A stretch of DNA of 64,000 nucleotides from an uncultured Muribaculaceae bacterium. GTDB taxonomy: Bacteria; Bacteroidota; Bacteroidia; Bacteroidales; Muribaculaceae. The stretch spans positions 1 through 64,000 of the forward strand of contig CAJUDL010000008.1 of assembly GCA_910585285.1 (NCBI GenBank), written 5' to 3'. Position 1 is the stretch's first letter, and each line of letters starts with the position of its first letter. Of the stretch, positions 46,796 to 56,705 are shown piece after piece. Under the pieces are notes generated by a model that saw only the letters and a program-made list of their open reading frames with translations, ran no database searches and had not been told where the DNA came from. A program made the translations under genes and the position numbers.

Positions 46796-46837
46796 ACAAT
46801 CCAATAATATAAAACATAGAAGTTAAAATATATAGGT

Positions 46838-47722
46838 ATGAAAAAAGTTTTACTCACAATTGCGGCTTTTGCCGCTGTCAGTGTAGCCAATGCTCAGCAG
46901 TTATACAATTATTTTGATCCTGCAGATTGCGATGCCAATGGTTGGCTCTGGTTTGATACTCAGGCAAAGATAGATAAGTATCTTGGATATTATGATCCTG
47001 AATTGTTGAAGACTCCGGCGGTCCTGGCTTCTCCTAAATTGTATATGATGGATGCTCTTTGTGAAACCGAACCGGGAATCAATGACCCTACTTTTGGTGA
47101 TCCTACAATCAAAGGTTATAATGCTGAAGGTGTGCAGGGTGGTGAAGGCAGTCGCACCGGTGCACTTGTGCTCGCAGCCGGATCCAGTTCTTTGGGTACT
47201 AAGGGTGATGGAGGTTCATTTATTGTATGGCTTCCTGATTGTGCTCAGATGGATTTGGAGTTATCTCAGGATTATGATGTAATCGCCCCTGCAATTTGTG
47301 GTGGTCTTGGATGGTCAGAATACTTGGATCTCAATTCTATAAAGGATTATAAAGTTTTTGGCTCGTGGGCGAAACCTTTATCAAGAACGTTTACGCTTTC
47401 ATGGATGAATATACAGAATCTTGAGAATACGAGTGAAGAAGTTACTTGTCATAAAATTGGGCAACCTCTGGGACAAAAGGTTACCGCCCAGATTCGTCAG
47501 AATATTAACACTGAAATGCTGATACATGGTATTCGTATTCTTCAATATACTGACAATGGTCATCCTTTCACCCCGGGTTCAGGAGTATCCGGAATTGAGG
47601 CTGACGATGCGAATGCTCCTGTTGAGTTCTTCAACATGCAGGGCATGAAGGTGAGCGGTAACGAGCCTGGTATGTATATCCGTCGTCAAGGCTCGAAGAC
47701 AACTAAAGTTGTTATTAAGTAA
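46838..47722 (+). CDS. Small secreted protein of unknown function with T9SS signal, cassette 1
   Basis: A 294-residue protein with signal peptide MKKVLLTIAAFAAVSVANA. The mature start YFDPADCDANGWLWFDTQAKIDKY is almost the same in the paralogue at 55701. It is predicted to be beta-rich, with a stretch like GTKGDGGSFIVWLPDCAQ. The C-terminal part ILQYTDNGHPFTPGSGV then FNMQGMKVSGNEPGMYI ends in KVVIK, a T9SS-type signal shared with other proteins here. I recognise no family. Its conserved place after SusD suggests an accessory ligand-binding surface protein, taking the position that SusE/SusF-like proteins hold in sugar loci. Confidence 0.75.
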   Translation: MKKVLLTIAAFAAVSVANAQQLYNYFDPADCDANGWLWFDTQAKIDKYLGYYDPELLKTPAVLASPKLYMMDALCETEPGINDPTFGDPTIKGYNAEGVQGGEGSRTGALVLAAGSSSLGTKGDGGSFIVWLPDCAQMDLELSQDYDVIAPAICGGLGWSEYLDLNSIKDYKVFGSWAKPLSRTFTLSWMNIQNLENTSEEVTCHKIGQPLGQKVTAQIRQNINTEMLIHGIRILQYTDNGHPFTPGSGVSGIEADDANAPVEFFNMQGMKVSGNEPGMYIRRQGSKTTKVVIK

Positions 47723-47803
47723 AAAGTAAAAGGGAAGAGGGAAGAGGTGTGAATTGGCACGCCTCTTACTCCCCTCTCTTTCTCTTTTTCTTTCCTATCT
47801 ATC
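47720..47803. repeat. Heptad repeat hairpin, AGGGAAG family, with AATTGGC core
   Basis: The array starts at the stop codon of the preceding gene. Four purine-rich units (AAGTAAA, AGGGAAG, AGGGAAG, AGGTGTG; 47724-47751) meet the core AATTGGCACGCCTCT (47752-47766), then a pyrimidine-rich inverted arm. The core also occurs at 59445-59460 and 63834-63848. Confidence 0.8.
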
Positions 47804-47860
47804 TTATACGCTGTAACTAACCTTATCTAAGATTCCATAAAACACCACATTCGAACTACA

Positions 47861-50503
47861 ATGATGACTAAACTGAAATTGAAACAAATCATCACCTGCA
47901 TGGCTGTTGCCGGTCTTTTGATTGGTGCCGGAAGTGCCGATGCGGGCTTATTCAGAAAGAAAAAAGCAAAAGACACCAAAGAAACTCCTGCTCTTACGGG
48001 GCTTGCGAAAGACAGCGCCGAGATGGCGAAGAAGCTCGCGGATGCAACTCTCTACAGCGGTATGTTCGACTGCCGCATGGACAAGGAAGGCTCCCTCTTC
48101 TTTGTGCTTCCCGACAGCATTTTCAATCACGAATATCTTCTTTCGAGTCGTGTAAACGGTATTTCGTCTACGGGTGATTACGTAGCAGGACAGATGAACA
48201 TCACTCCCCTCGTGGTGAGTTTTTCGAAAGATGAGCACAATGTATATATGCACATCGTGCAGGCTGGGAATGTGATCAACGATAATGATCCAATTAAAGT
48301 CTCGTTCGACAGAAACATGATTAATCCCGTGGTGAAAGGTTTCAAAATCAAGAACCGCGACGGGAAAAGAGTTGTAATTGATGTCACATCATTCTTTGTC
48401 GGGAATGAGAAACTTATATCGCCCATAAAGGATAATGATCCTATTGCGGCAGCATTGAGTGGACGCAAAGGTATAGACGGAACTTACTACAAAGATGGTT
48501 CATCCATCACCAAAGTAAAGGCTTTCCCCGACAATATCATCATCGAAAGCCGACTTGCTTATACCACTCCCAAAGCGCATGACCCATACACTGTAGTGGT
48601 GTCGCGTTCTCTGATGAAACTACCTGATGTGCCGATGAAGAGTCGTCTTCAGGACAATCGTGTGGGTTACTTCTATGATATGAAGAAACTCTATTCCTCT
48701 GATCTTGACAAGGTGGAGAGTTATGCCATTATCAACCGTTTCCGCGTGGAGCCTAAAGATGAAGACATGCAGGCATATTTTGCCGGTCAGCTCGTGGAGC
48801 CTAAGAAAAAGATCGTGTTCTATGTAGATGCCGCTTTTCCTGACAAATGGCGTGCTGCCGTGAAAGAGGGTATAGAATACTGGAACACGGCGTTCGAGGC
48901 AGCAGGTTTCAAGAATGTGGTGGAAGCTCGCGATTATCCTGTGGGTGATTCGGAATTTGATCCCGATGACGTGCGTTTCAATTGCGTGCGTTATAGCGTC
49001 ACTCCTACCGCCAATGCCATGGGTCCCTCATATTGCGATCCCCGCACCGGTGAAATCCTTGGGGCTGATGTCATTTGGTATCACAATGTGCTGTCGCTTG
49101 TTCATGACTGGCGTTTTGTTCAGACAGGTGCGGTAGATCCACGTGTGCGTACCAAAGTTTTCGCCGATTCCGTGATGTATGAATCTCTGACTTATGTCAC
49201 AGCCCATGAGATCGGTCACTGTCTTGGTCTGATGCATAACATGGGTGCTTCTCACGCTTATACAATAGAGAATCTCCGCGATCCTGAGTTTACACAGAAA
49301 TATGGAACAACACCCTCCATCATGGACTATGCCCGCAATAACTTTGTGGCGCAGCCCGGTGACTTCGAGCGCGGTGTGCGCATGACTCCCCCTCCTGTTG
49401 GCGTTTACGATATCCATGCCATTAACTGGGGTTATCGTCTGATTCCCGGAAACTTGACAATGCAACAGGAGAAACCTGTGCTTGACAAATGGATAGAGGA
49501 AAAGGAGAATGATCCGATGTATGAATTCGGAGCTCAGCAGTTTATGGGTACTGTCGATCCTACAGACCAGACTGAAGACCTCAGCAACGATCATATGCGT
49601 GCCGGAGATATGGCAATCTCGAACATGAAGATAATCATGGACAACTTTGAGGACTGGGCAGGCGAGCCGGGACGTGACTACGAGGCTCTACTCCCAACCT
49701 ACAAAGCTTTGATCAGCCAGTATCTGCGTCATATCTCGCATGTGATCCCTTATATCGGCGGTATAGAGTTCAAGGAAATTGTGCAGGGACGCAATCAAGG
49801 ACCTCACCGCAAATATTTCTCAAAAACGGATACGCGCCGCGCAATGGACTGGTTGCTTGGTCAGGCACGTTCACGCGACTGGCTGTCGCCGGCTTCTTTG
49901 AATCTTAAATTCGAGGAGGCTCCCGTATGGCGCGATCGTATGGACAAGGCAATTGTATCGGCATTGCTGTCGCCTGTGAATCTCGGAGGGATAAACGCAG
50001 GTCATGAAACTGATCCGCAAAGGTGTTACTCTGTGGCGGATTATGCTGATGACGCAATCAAGGGAATATTTGCAGCCGCTTATGCCAACCGTAAACTTGA
50101 CGATACGGAACGTCGCCTGCAGAGCGCGGCTCTGGAGATTATGGTCAGCGGAGCGGGACTCACAATGCCCGGTGGCAAATCAAAGAGCCTTACCGATGAA
50201 GGTGGAATAAACTGGACAGAGGCAGATCCGATGTCCATACTTGGAATCGAACCGTCTCTTCCGTGTTCGCGTGACGCAGCCTGCAGTCATGCTGCCAGAC
50301 ATGAAGGTGACAATTCGTTTTTCCGTCTTGCCTTCGGTTATCCTGCGCTTCCGGCGGAGATGCTGAAGCCGTTGATGTATTCACGTCTGAAAAAGATACA
50401 GACGCTTTATCGTCGCGCTGCATCATCTGCTCCCGATGCTTCTACGCGTGAATTCTATGAATACCAGCTCCGCAACATAGGACTGGCTCTTGAACCGAAA
50501 TAA
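47861..50503 (+). CDS. Secreted zinc-dependent metalloprotease (DUF5117/DUF5118/DUF4953), cassette 2
   Basis: 880 residues, collinear with the cassette 1 protease. Signal peptide MMTKLKLKQIITCMAVAGLLIGAGSADA, DUF5118/DUF5117 region (DPIKVSFDRNMINPV, FFVGNEKLISPI), and zinc site HEIGHCLGLMH (H449, E450, H453, H459) followed by PSIMDYARNNFVAQ. The region around the active site is nearly the same as in the paralogue, while the N- and C-terminal parts differ, consistent with an old duplication and altered specificity. ATG 47861 or the next codon may be used. Confidence 0.92.
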   Translation: MMTKLKLKQIITCMAVAGLLIGAGSADAGLFRKKKAKDTKETPALTGLAKDSAEMAKKLADATLYSGMFDCRMDKEGSLFFVLPDSIFNHEYLLSSRVNGISSTGDYVAGQMNITPLVVSFSKDEHNVYMHIVQAGNVINDNDPIKVSFDRNMINPVVKGFKIKNRDGKRVVIDVTSFFVGNEKLISPIKDNDPIAAALSGRKGIDGTYYKDGSSITKVKAFPDNIIIESRLAYTTPKAHDPYTVVVSRSLMKLPDVPMKSRLQDNRVGYFYDMKKLYSSDLDKVESYAIINRFRVEPKDEDMQAYFAGQLVEPKKKIVFYVDAAFPDKWRAAVKEGIEYWNTAFEAAGFKNVVEARDYPVGDSEFDPDDVRFNCVRYSVTPTANAMGPSYCDPRTGEILGADVIWYHNVLSLVHDWRFVQTGAVDPRVRTKVFADSVMYESLTYVTAHEIGHCLGLMHNMGASHAYTIENLRDPEFTQKYGTTPSIMDYARNNFVAQPGDFERGVRMTPPPVGVYDIHAINWGYRLIPGNLTMQQEKPVLDKWIEEKENDPMYEFGAQQFMGTVDPTDQTEDLSNDHMRAGDMAISNMKIIMDNFEDWAGEPGRDYEALLPTYKALISQYLRHISHVIPYIGGIEFKEIVQGRNQGPHRKYFSKTDTRRAMDWLLGQARSRDWLSPASLNLKFEEAPVWRDRMDKAIVSALLSPVNLGGINAGHETDPQRCYSVADYADDAIKGIFAAAYANRKLDDTERRLQSAALEIMVSGAGLTMPGGKSKSLTDEGGINWTEADPMSILGIEPSLPCSRDAACSHAARHEGDNSFFRLAFGYPALPAEMLKPLMYSRLKKIQTLYRRAASSAPDASTREFYEYQLRNIGLALEPK

Positions 50504-50527
50504 CAAACAGCTTAAAGCCTACATCAT

Positions 50528-53500
50528 ATGCAAAAGAACGCTTTGATATTATTTATCATTTGTCTCATGGCACTTCCCGCTTTAGGTGCTCCTGAGGGAA
50601 CTTCGTATCTGACAGGAACAGTGCTTGATGAGAAAGAGGAGCCTCTTGTAGGGGCTACCGTGAGGGTGGAAGGAGTGCCGGGAGGTGCCGCTACCGATAT
50701 TGACGGTAAGTTCAAGGTTGCCCTTTCAGCACGCAAGACATCGCGTCTGATAGTCACCTGCTTCGGTTATGAGACACGTCGCATGGATGTGGGTAAAGAC
50801 ACGAAGAATCTGGTTGTAAGAATGACAGAGGTGCATTCCGAGATAGATGAGCTTGTGGTGATTGGCTACGGCACAGCAAAGAGATCGGAATTGACCTCGT
50901 CGGTGGAAACAATCAGTTCGAAGGATCTGTTGAAGATTCCGGCGATGAATATCGACCAGTCGTTGGGTGGTCAGGTTGCAGGTCTTGGTGTCAAGGCTGT
51001 TACCGGCGACCCATCGTCAGCGAGGGAGTCGACTATGAGTATTCGTGGAAATCTCGACAGTCCGTTGCTCGTCATTGATGGTGTGCCCCGTTTCTCCTCA
51101 ACCACCAACGAAGGGGAGATGCGTCTGTCAGACCTCAATCCGGATGATATAGAGAGTATATCCATTCTGAAAGATGCTGCCGCTTCTGCGGTGTATGGTG
51201 CGCGTGCAGCCAATGGAGTGATCCTGGTGCAGACCAAGCGTGGAAAGAGCGATAAAGTCAGAATCAATTATCGCGGGCAGCTTAATTTCGATGAAGCTAC
51301 CTACCTGCCGAAATTCTTGAATGCCCGTCAGTTTGCCGAACTTTACAACCGTGCTGTCGAGGCTAATCCTGATGGAGGATACAATAAATATGATCTCAAC
51401 CTTCTTGGATCTAATCCAAATCTTTATGGAGATTCATCACTTTTCGACTATTTCCATAAGTGGGGTCACACGCAGCGTCATTCTCTGTCGGTGTCGGGCG
51501 GTGTGAAGTCTGTGAGATATCTTGTGTCGGCAGGTTATTCCGAGTCAAAAGGTCTTTATTCGAATATTGGCAGAAACCGTTTCAATTATTCGTTGCGTAC
51601 CGATGCCGATATTCTTAAGGGTCTCACACTCTCTGTGAATCTGACAGGATCGATTACCAACTACAAGAACAACAACAACCCGCTGACAATCGATGATGCA
51701 TATGCATATTCTCCGATAGAGGTTTTGCAATATACCGACGGGTCTTATGCCAGCCTTGAGGGTTACAATCCTCTTGTATCAGTGCGTGGTCTCGGTGGCT
51801 ACCAGAAAACAAAATCCGACTACCATACCCTCAACGCGCAGCTGCGTTATCAGATACCGAAGGTTGACGGACTGGAAATATACGTGACTGCCACTCATGA
51901 CATGAATCATTCGGGAGTGACCACATATTCGAAACCGGTACAACTTAGTGTATACAATCCGCTGACAGGCGAGATTACAATTGATCCGTCGTCGGTATAT
52001 CCGGCTTCGCGCATCACGATGAGCGACAGAGAGCAGAGCGTGCACAATACTCTTCTTGAAGGTGGCATAAGCTACAACCATACTTTCAATGAAAAGCATC
52101 ACGTCACCGGTCTGGCGGTAATCAACTATCAGGATTACCAGAACAAGTATCTTCGCGGCACTAATCCCAATCTATCTGGTGAGAAGCCGGAGATTCTCGG
52201 ATCGTCATCGACTGCCTCTCTTTCCGGAAACGAATACAACAGCCAGCGAGCATCTACCGTAGGTCGTGTGACTTATGGTTTCGACAGCCGCTATTTTGCA
52301 GAGTTTTCTTTCCGGGTGGATGGTTCGACACGTTTTTCTCCAAGTAAACGCTGGGGTTTCTTCCCGACGTTCTCAGCATCTTGGGTGCTCTCGAATGAGA
52401 AATTTTTCAAAGTTTCTCCTTCGATAATCTCGCAGGCAAAACTTCGTGCTTCTGCCGGTATTCTCGGTGATGACGGAGTTGCGTCAGATTTCGGTTATCT
52501 GCAGTTCTATAGCTTTACAAACACCGAGGGATATAATTTCGGAGGCAACTGGCTGCCCGGACTTCTTCCTTCATTGAGCTCTTATCCGAATGAATCGCTG
52601 ACATGGGGAAAGTCGAAAGATTTCAATGTAGGTCTTGACCTCGGATTCTGGAACAACCGCGTTACGGCAACTTTGGAGTGGTATAACCGCACACGCACCA
52701 ATATGGTGACAGATGCCCGTGAGTATCTCTTCCCGCCCACTGTGGGAACAGGAGGTGTGCTTCCGTCGGTCAATATCGGTAAAGTGCGTTTTTCCGGTGT
52801 GGATTTCACGATTCGACACAATAATACGATAGGTGATTTCAACTATGACCTCAGTTTCAATATCGGCACATCGGAGAATAAGGTGCTCGACTGGGGAGAT
52901 GAATCTTCCCTTCCGGAGGCTCAGCGTCGCAAAGGGAAGCCGTTTACCGTGAATTCCCTCTATGTGGCTGACGGATTATTCCAGAGCTATGAAGAGATTG
53001 CCGCATGGCCTGTGGATCAGGATGGTAAGAAAAATGCCACACTTGCTCCCGGCGATATAAAGTATCTGGATCAGGATGGAGACAATATCCTTACTGTGAA
53101 TGATATGGTGTTTGTGGAGGATTCTTCGCTTCCGACAGTGACTTATGGCTTCGGTGTCGGTGGCAGTTGGAAAGGAATCCATGTGAATCTCTCGTTCCAG
53201 GGCGCAGGGGGATACAATCAGCTGATCAGCGAGCTTTACACATTGGAAAACAATTCGTTGCAACGTTTCCAGGATTACCATTACACCGACACCTGGACGC
53301 CGGATAATCCCAATGCAAGCTATCCGAGGGTGAAATTCGCAACCACCGGCGACAATAACCGGCGAAGCAGCACATACTGGGTTAAGAAATGTAATTTCTT
53401 GCGTCTTAAGGCTTTGACGGTAGGTTATTCACTTCCGATGTCAATCCTGCGCAAAACAAAACTTACCTCTGTAGATGTTTCCTTCCAGGCAAGCAACCTT

Positions 53501-53596
53501 TGCACATGGTCTTCGCTTCACAACATGGATCCGGAGTCGCTTCGCGGTTATCCGTTGCAGCGTTCCTATGGTTTCTCAATTGCTTTCGGTTTCTGA
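50528..53596 (+). CDS. SusC/RagA TonB-dependent outer-membrane transporter, cassette 2
   Basis: 1022 residues with the same domain order as the cassette 1 SusC: signal peptide, regulatory-like domain (YLTGTVLDEKEEPLVGATVRVEG), VIGYGTAKRSELTSSVE, plug with RGNLDSPLLVIDGVPR, barrel, terminal IAFGF. The plug is close to its paralogue; several loops differ (for example the segment around residues 330-345), which may tune the ligand. It is 24 bases after the protease gene, so the cassette is probably one transcript. Confidence 0.95.
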   Translation: MQKNALILFIICLMALPALGAPEGTSYLTGTVLDEKEEPLVGATVRVEGVPGGAATDIDGKFKVALSARKTSRLIVTCFGYETRRMDVGKDTKNLVVRMTEVHSEIDELVVIGYGTAKRSELTSSVETISSKDLLKIPAMNIDQSLGGQVAGLGVKAVTGDPSSARESTMSIRGNLDSPLLVIDGVPRFSSTTNEGEMRLSDLNPDDIESISILKDAAASAVYGARAANGVILVQTKRGKSDKVRINYRGQLNFDEATYLPKFLNARQFAELYNRAVEANPDGGYNKYDLNLLGSNPNLYGDSSLFDYFHKWGHTQRHSLSVSGGVKSVRYLVSAGYSESKGLYSNIGRNRFNYSLRTDADILKGLTLSVNLTGSITNYKNNNNPLTIDDAYAYSPIEVLQYTDGSYASLEGYNPLVSVRGLGGYQKTKSDYHTLNAQLRYQIPKVDGLEIYVTATHDMNHSGVTTYSKPVQLSVYNPLTGEITIDPSSVYPASRITMSDREQSVHNTLLEGGISYNHTFNEKHHVTGLAVINYQDYQNKYLRGTNPNLSGEKPEILGSSSTASLSGNEYNSQRASTVGRVTYGFDSRYFAEFSFRVDGSTRFSPSKRWGFFPTFSASWVLSNEKFFKVSPSIISQAKLRASAGILGDDGVASDFGYLQFYSFTNTEGYNFGGNWLPGLLPSLSSYPNESLTWGKSKDFNVGLDLGFWNNRVTATLEWYNRTRTNMVTDAREYLFPPTVGTGGVLPSVNIGKVRFSGVDFTIRHNNTIGDFNYDLSFNIGTSENKVLDWGDESSLPEAQRRKGKPFTVNSLYVADGLFQSYEEIAAWPVDQDGKKNATLAPGDIKYLDQDGDNILTVNDMVFVEDSSLPTVTYGFGVGGSWKGIHVNLSFQGAGGYNQLISELYTLENNSLQRFQDYHYTDTWTPDNPNASYPRVKFATTGDNNRRSSTYWVKKCNFLRLKALTVGYSLPMSILRKTKLTSVDVSFQASNLCTWSSLHNMDPESLRGYPLQRSYGFSIAFGF

Positions 53597-53606
53597 TATA
53601 TAAGAT

Positions 53607-53780
53607 ATTCAACTTTCGCAAGCGTAAAGTTGAAGTTTATAAGTTTAATCGCGCTCTGCGCAGTTTATGAGTTTATTTATTTGCTGCTAATAAACAATAG
53701 ATCAATCATATTCGCTGCATATAAACTTCTAAACTTTTAAACTCCTAAACTTTAAGTTGAAGCTTGCGAAACTTAAATAA
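53607..53780. repeat. Eight-base-period repeat hairpin, GTTTATAA family
   Basis: Units of GTTTATAA or GTTTAGGA with an 8-bp period occur in one orientation near 53634-53675 and inverted at 53720-53757. They are flanked by inverted pieces CGCAAGCGTAAAGTTGAAG (53618-53636) and its partner near 53750-53772. The 15-mer AGTTTATAAGTTTAA (53634-53648) recurs at 41858-41872 in the cassette 1 protease-SusC gap. Confidence 0.7.
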
Positions 53781-53798
53781 GATATTTAGTATTAGGCT

Positions 53799-55571
53799 AT
53801 GAAGATAAATAAAATAATATATTCGGCTATTATAGCGTGTTTTGTCGTATCGCTATCCTCTTGCAACGGCATTTTCCGGGATGCGCCCAACGACAAATTG
53901 TCGGAAAACATGATATGGAGCGATGAAAAGTTGCTTGATGAATACACCGGCAGCTGGTATCACAACATGGACAATGGCTTCACTATACTTGTATCAACGA
54001 TGATCAAGAACAATGGTGAGGAATTCGATCCCTGGTTTGGCGATCAGCTCACGGTGGGTCGCCGAGACTGGTATCAGGCTGGGTATGGAGAAATTCTTAA
54101 AGGGTCGGCAACGATGATCAATGGTCGCAGCCGCCTGGTTTGGCAGTCTGCCTATGAGCAGATACGCTCTCTCAACAAGCTTTTTGCCCATGAAAGTGAG
54201 CTCCCGGCATCTATTCACGACCGTATCATAGGGGAGGCGCATTTCTTCCGTGCATGGTATTTTTATACGCTTCTGCAGCGGTACGGCGGAGTAATGCTTG
54301 TTGACAGGGTTTTTGATCCGTTGGTAGAAACTGTGAAATACCCTCGTGCATCATATGAAGAGATGGTGGACTTCATCACCAAAGAGGCGTTCGAGGCTTC
54401 TAAGTTGCTTCCGGTAGAGCATGAGGCGCGTAATGTCGGGCGCGTAACCAAAGGTGCGGCTTACATGCTGATGGGAAAGACTTATTTCTGGGCTGCCGGC
54501 GTGCATTATCAGAATGCGGAGAAACCATATCTCGGTTTCCCTGATGACCGCTCTGCAAAGATGCGCCGTCTCGCTGCCGAGGCTTACGACAAAGTGTTGG
54601 AACTCCATGAGTATGATCTCATGCCTGTAAACGGTAACACAATACGTGAAAAGGCTCTCAATTACCGCAATATATTTCTGACAAAAAATTCGCAGGAATC
54701 TATCTTGGAGTATCAGCATAATGATGACGGTGACTTTTCGACAGGTCTCGGTCATAAACTCGACCGCGATGCAGCCCCGCCATCAATGACAGGTACCAAT
54801 TGCGCGTATAATCCCACACAGAATCATGTGGATGAATACCGCATGGCAAACGGCAAACGTATAGATGAGGAAGGCTCAGGATATGACGAGAATCACCCTT
54901 ACGATAACCGCGACACACGTTTCTATGCGAATGTTCTTTATGACGGCTCCGAGTGGGCAGGCAAAATCCTTGATATCCACGTCACTGTTGTTGACGGTAA
55001 GAATGTGGCGGGAGCAGATCTCACTCCTTACGGAACTTCTACCACTGCATCTGTTACTCGTACTGGATATTACATGGCGAAGTTCCTTCGCGAAAACCAG
55101 CAGATCAATACCGACGAAACTTATGCAAGCTCACAGAATTATATAATCTGGCGTTTTGCAGAGTTGCTTCTTGACTATGCTGAAATCGATTGGTATGAGA
55201 ATCGTGCCGGCGACGCTTTGCAGAAAATAAACCGGATCCGCAACCGTGTCGGTATGCCGTCGCTTGGGTCTGTCTCTCTTGAAGATATCCTCAATGAGCG
55301 TCGCGTGGAGTTGGCGTTTGAGAAAACTACATATTGGGATCTGCTGCGTCTCGGAATTGCTGAAGATGCTATGTGCGGCGACACCAATCCGCTTTATCGC
55401 GTGAATATAATTCAAGGCGAGGACGGAATAAAGCGTTACACATATCCCGTGGTGAATGGGCGTAATACGAACATTCGTTACTTTGACAAACGCCAGTATT
55501 TCTGGCCTATCTCCTGGAGCGACGTGCGCTATCATGGAGTTGAACAGAATCCGGATTGGAGTGAAGTATAA
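53799..55571 (+). CDS. SusD/RagB surface lipoprotein, cassette 2
   Basis: A 590-residue lipoprotein with lipobox LSSC (C22), the same length as the cassette 1 SusD. Shared blocks include GEAHFFRAWYFYTLLQRYGG, KGAAYMLMGKTYFWAAG, PTQNHVDEYRMANGKRIDEEGSGYD and NERRVELAFEKTTYWDLLRLG. It caps the cassette 2 SusC. Unlike cassette 1, it is separated from susC by about 200 bases filled with an 8-bp-period repeat, so the translational coupling has been lost here. Confidence 0.95.
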   Translation: MKINKIIYSAIIACFVVSLSSCNGIFRDAPNDKLSENMIWSDEKLLDEYTGSWYHNMDNGFTILVSTMIKNNGEEFDPWFGDQLTVGRRDWYQAGYGEILKGSATMINGRSRLVWQSAYEQIRSLNKLFAHESELPASIHDRIIGEAHFFRAWYFYTLLQRYGGVMLVDRVFDPLVETVKYPRASYEEMVDFITKEAFEASKLLPVEHEARNVGRVTKGAAYMLMGKTYFWAAGVHYQNAEKPYLGFPDDRSAKMRRLAAEAYDKVLELHEYDLMPVNGNTIREKALNYRNIFLTKNSQESILEYQHNDDGDFSTGLGHKLDRDAAPPSMTGTNCAYNPTQNHVDEYRMANGKRIDEEGSGYDENHPYDNRDTRFYANVLYDGSEWAGKILDIHVTVVDGKNVAGADLTPYGTSTTASVTRTGYYMAKFLRENQQINTDETYASSQNYIIWRFAELLLDYAEIDWYENRAGDALQKINRIRNRVGMPSLGSVSLEDILNERRVELAFEKTTYWDLLRLGIAEDAMCGDTNPLYRVNIIQGEDGIKRYTYPVVNGRNTNIRYFDKRQYFWPISWSDVRYHGVEQNPDWSEV

Positions 55572-55577
55572 GTTCTT

Positions 55578-55689
55578 ATAATGTTTAATGTTGAATGTGT
55601 AATGTTTAATTAGCATCCGCCTGTCTTCATTACACATTTAACATTCAACATTATCCCAATCATTACACATTTAACATTACACATTAAAT
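55578..55689. repeat. Heptad repeat cluster, TTTAATG family, three arms
   Basis: One arm 55578-55613 (ATAATGT, TTAATGT, TGAATGT, GTAATGT) and two inverted arms, 55628-55654 and 55661-55688 (CATTACA, CATTTAA, CATTCAA, CATTAAA). The first two can form a nearly perfect hairpin. It fills the SusD to small-protein gap. Confidence 0.85.
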
Positions 55690-55700
55690 AAAACTTTTTT

Positions 55701-56606
55701 ATGAAGAAAACATTACTCACATTGGCAGCATTTGCTGTAGGAGGTACGCTCAGCGCTCAGACAACCTATAATTTCTTTGATCCCGCTGATTGTGATGAAA
55801 ACGGCTTTCTCTGGTTTGACACAAAGGAAAAACTTGACAAGTATGTAGGCTATCCTTCCAGAATGCAAGTAAAGCTTCTTGACGGAGATTATTTGGTTCC
55901 CGGTGATTATCCGGGGGAGGATGTAGCTCCGGAAACTATTAAGGATGCAAGTTACGTGGGTTACGGCACAGATGGTGTGAAAGGAGGAACAGGATCCAAG
56001 ACTGGAGCGATAGTGCTGCCTGTAGCCGGTGAGGATTTCGGTGTGCTGTCAGCCCCACATATATGTGGGGGTGGAATTTTGTTGCATCTTCCAGATTGCG
56101 CAAAAGTGGATTTTTTTGTGTCGGCTGAGCAAGCAGATGTAAATCTTGGTCTCCATCCTGCAGAAGGTAACGTTCCCAATCGAGATTTAGGGGGGGATAA
56201 CCTTATACTGGGTGGCGAGTTTACTTCTGATTCTTATGGAGACAAACTTCCCGGTGTGATCTTTACGGGATATTTCAATGATGTGGAGAAACTTGAGGAT
56301 CAGGATTATGGTCCCGTAGGAAACAAACATTATTTCAAAATCCAGAGCGAAAAGGGTGTGCAGAGGACAATCCGGCTTGTGAACTATATGAAGAAATCAC
56401 CTCTCTATGTTCATGGGATTCGCGTGCTGCAATATACTGACAATGGCAATCCGTTTACTCCCGGTTCAGGTGTAGCCGGAATCGAGGCTGATGAGAATGC
56501 TCCTGTTGAATTCTTCAACATGCAGGGAGTTAAAGTTAGCGGTGAAGAACCCGGTCTTTACATCCGCCGTCAGGGATCGAAAACCACTAAAGTTGTGGTT
56601 AAGTAG
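55701..56606 (+). CDS. Small secreted protein of unknown function with T9SS signal, cassette 2
   Basis: A 301-residue paralogue of 46838-47722: signal peptide MKKTLLTLAAFAVGGTLSA, opening YNFFDPADCDENGFLWFDTKEKLDKYVGY, a diverged middle, then GIRVLQYTDNGNPFTPGSGV and FNMQGVKVSGEEPGLYI, ending KVVVK. The strong conservation of both ends and divergence of the middle suggests the middle is the ligand-specific part. I do not recognise the family. Fourth gene of the second cassette. Confidence 0.75.
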   Translation: MKKTLLTLAAFAVGGTLSAQTTYNFFDPADCDENGFLWFDTKEKLDKYVGYPSRMQVKLLDGDYLVPGDYPGEDVAPETIKDASYVGYGTDGVKGGTGSKTGAIVLPVAGEDFGVLSAPHICGGGILLHLPDCAKVDFFVSAEQADVNLGLHPAEGNVPNRDLGGDNLILGGEFTSDSYGDKLPGVIFTGYFNDVEKLEDQDYGPVGNKHYFKIQSEKGVQRTIRLVNYMKKSPLYVHGIRVLQYTDNGNPFTPGSGVAGIEADENAPVEFFNMQGVKVSGEEPGLYIRRQGSKTTKVVVK

Positions 56607-56705
56607 GAAGTAAAAAGTAAGAAGGCAGTGCTGTTGCATTGGTCCTCGAAGAGGTCGATTGATACACCGGCTTATGATTTTATATTTATCATTTATCATT
56701 TATCA
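56604..56705. repeat. Short heptad remnant and TTTATCA x3 next to start codon
   Basis: A short purine-rich run of three 7-bp units starts at the stop codon of the preceding gene (56604-56628). Three perfect TTTATCA heptads lie at 56685-56705; the last base of the third is the A of the M6 protease ATG. The 15-mer CCTCGAAGAGGTCGA between them (about 56644) resembles, inverted, 63626-63640. Confidence 0.7.

Noticed and set aside
39216..56606. Duplicate cassettes as an assembly artefact
   Set aside because: The copies differ throughout in protein sequence, spacing and intergenic repeats.
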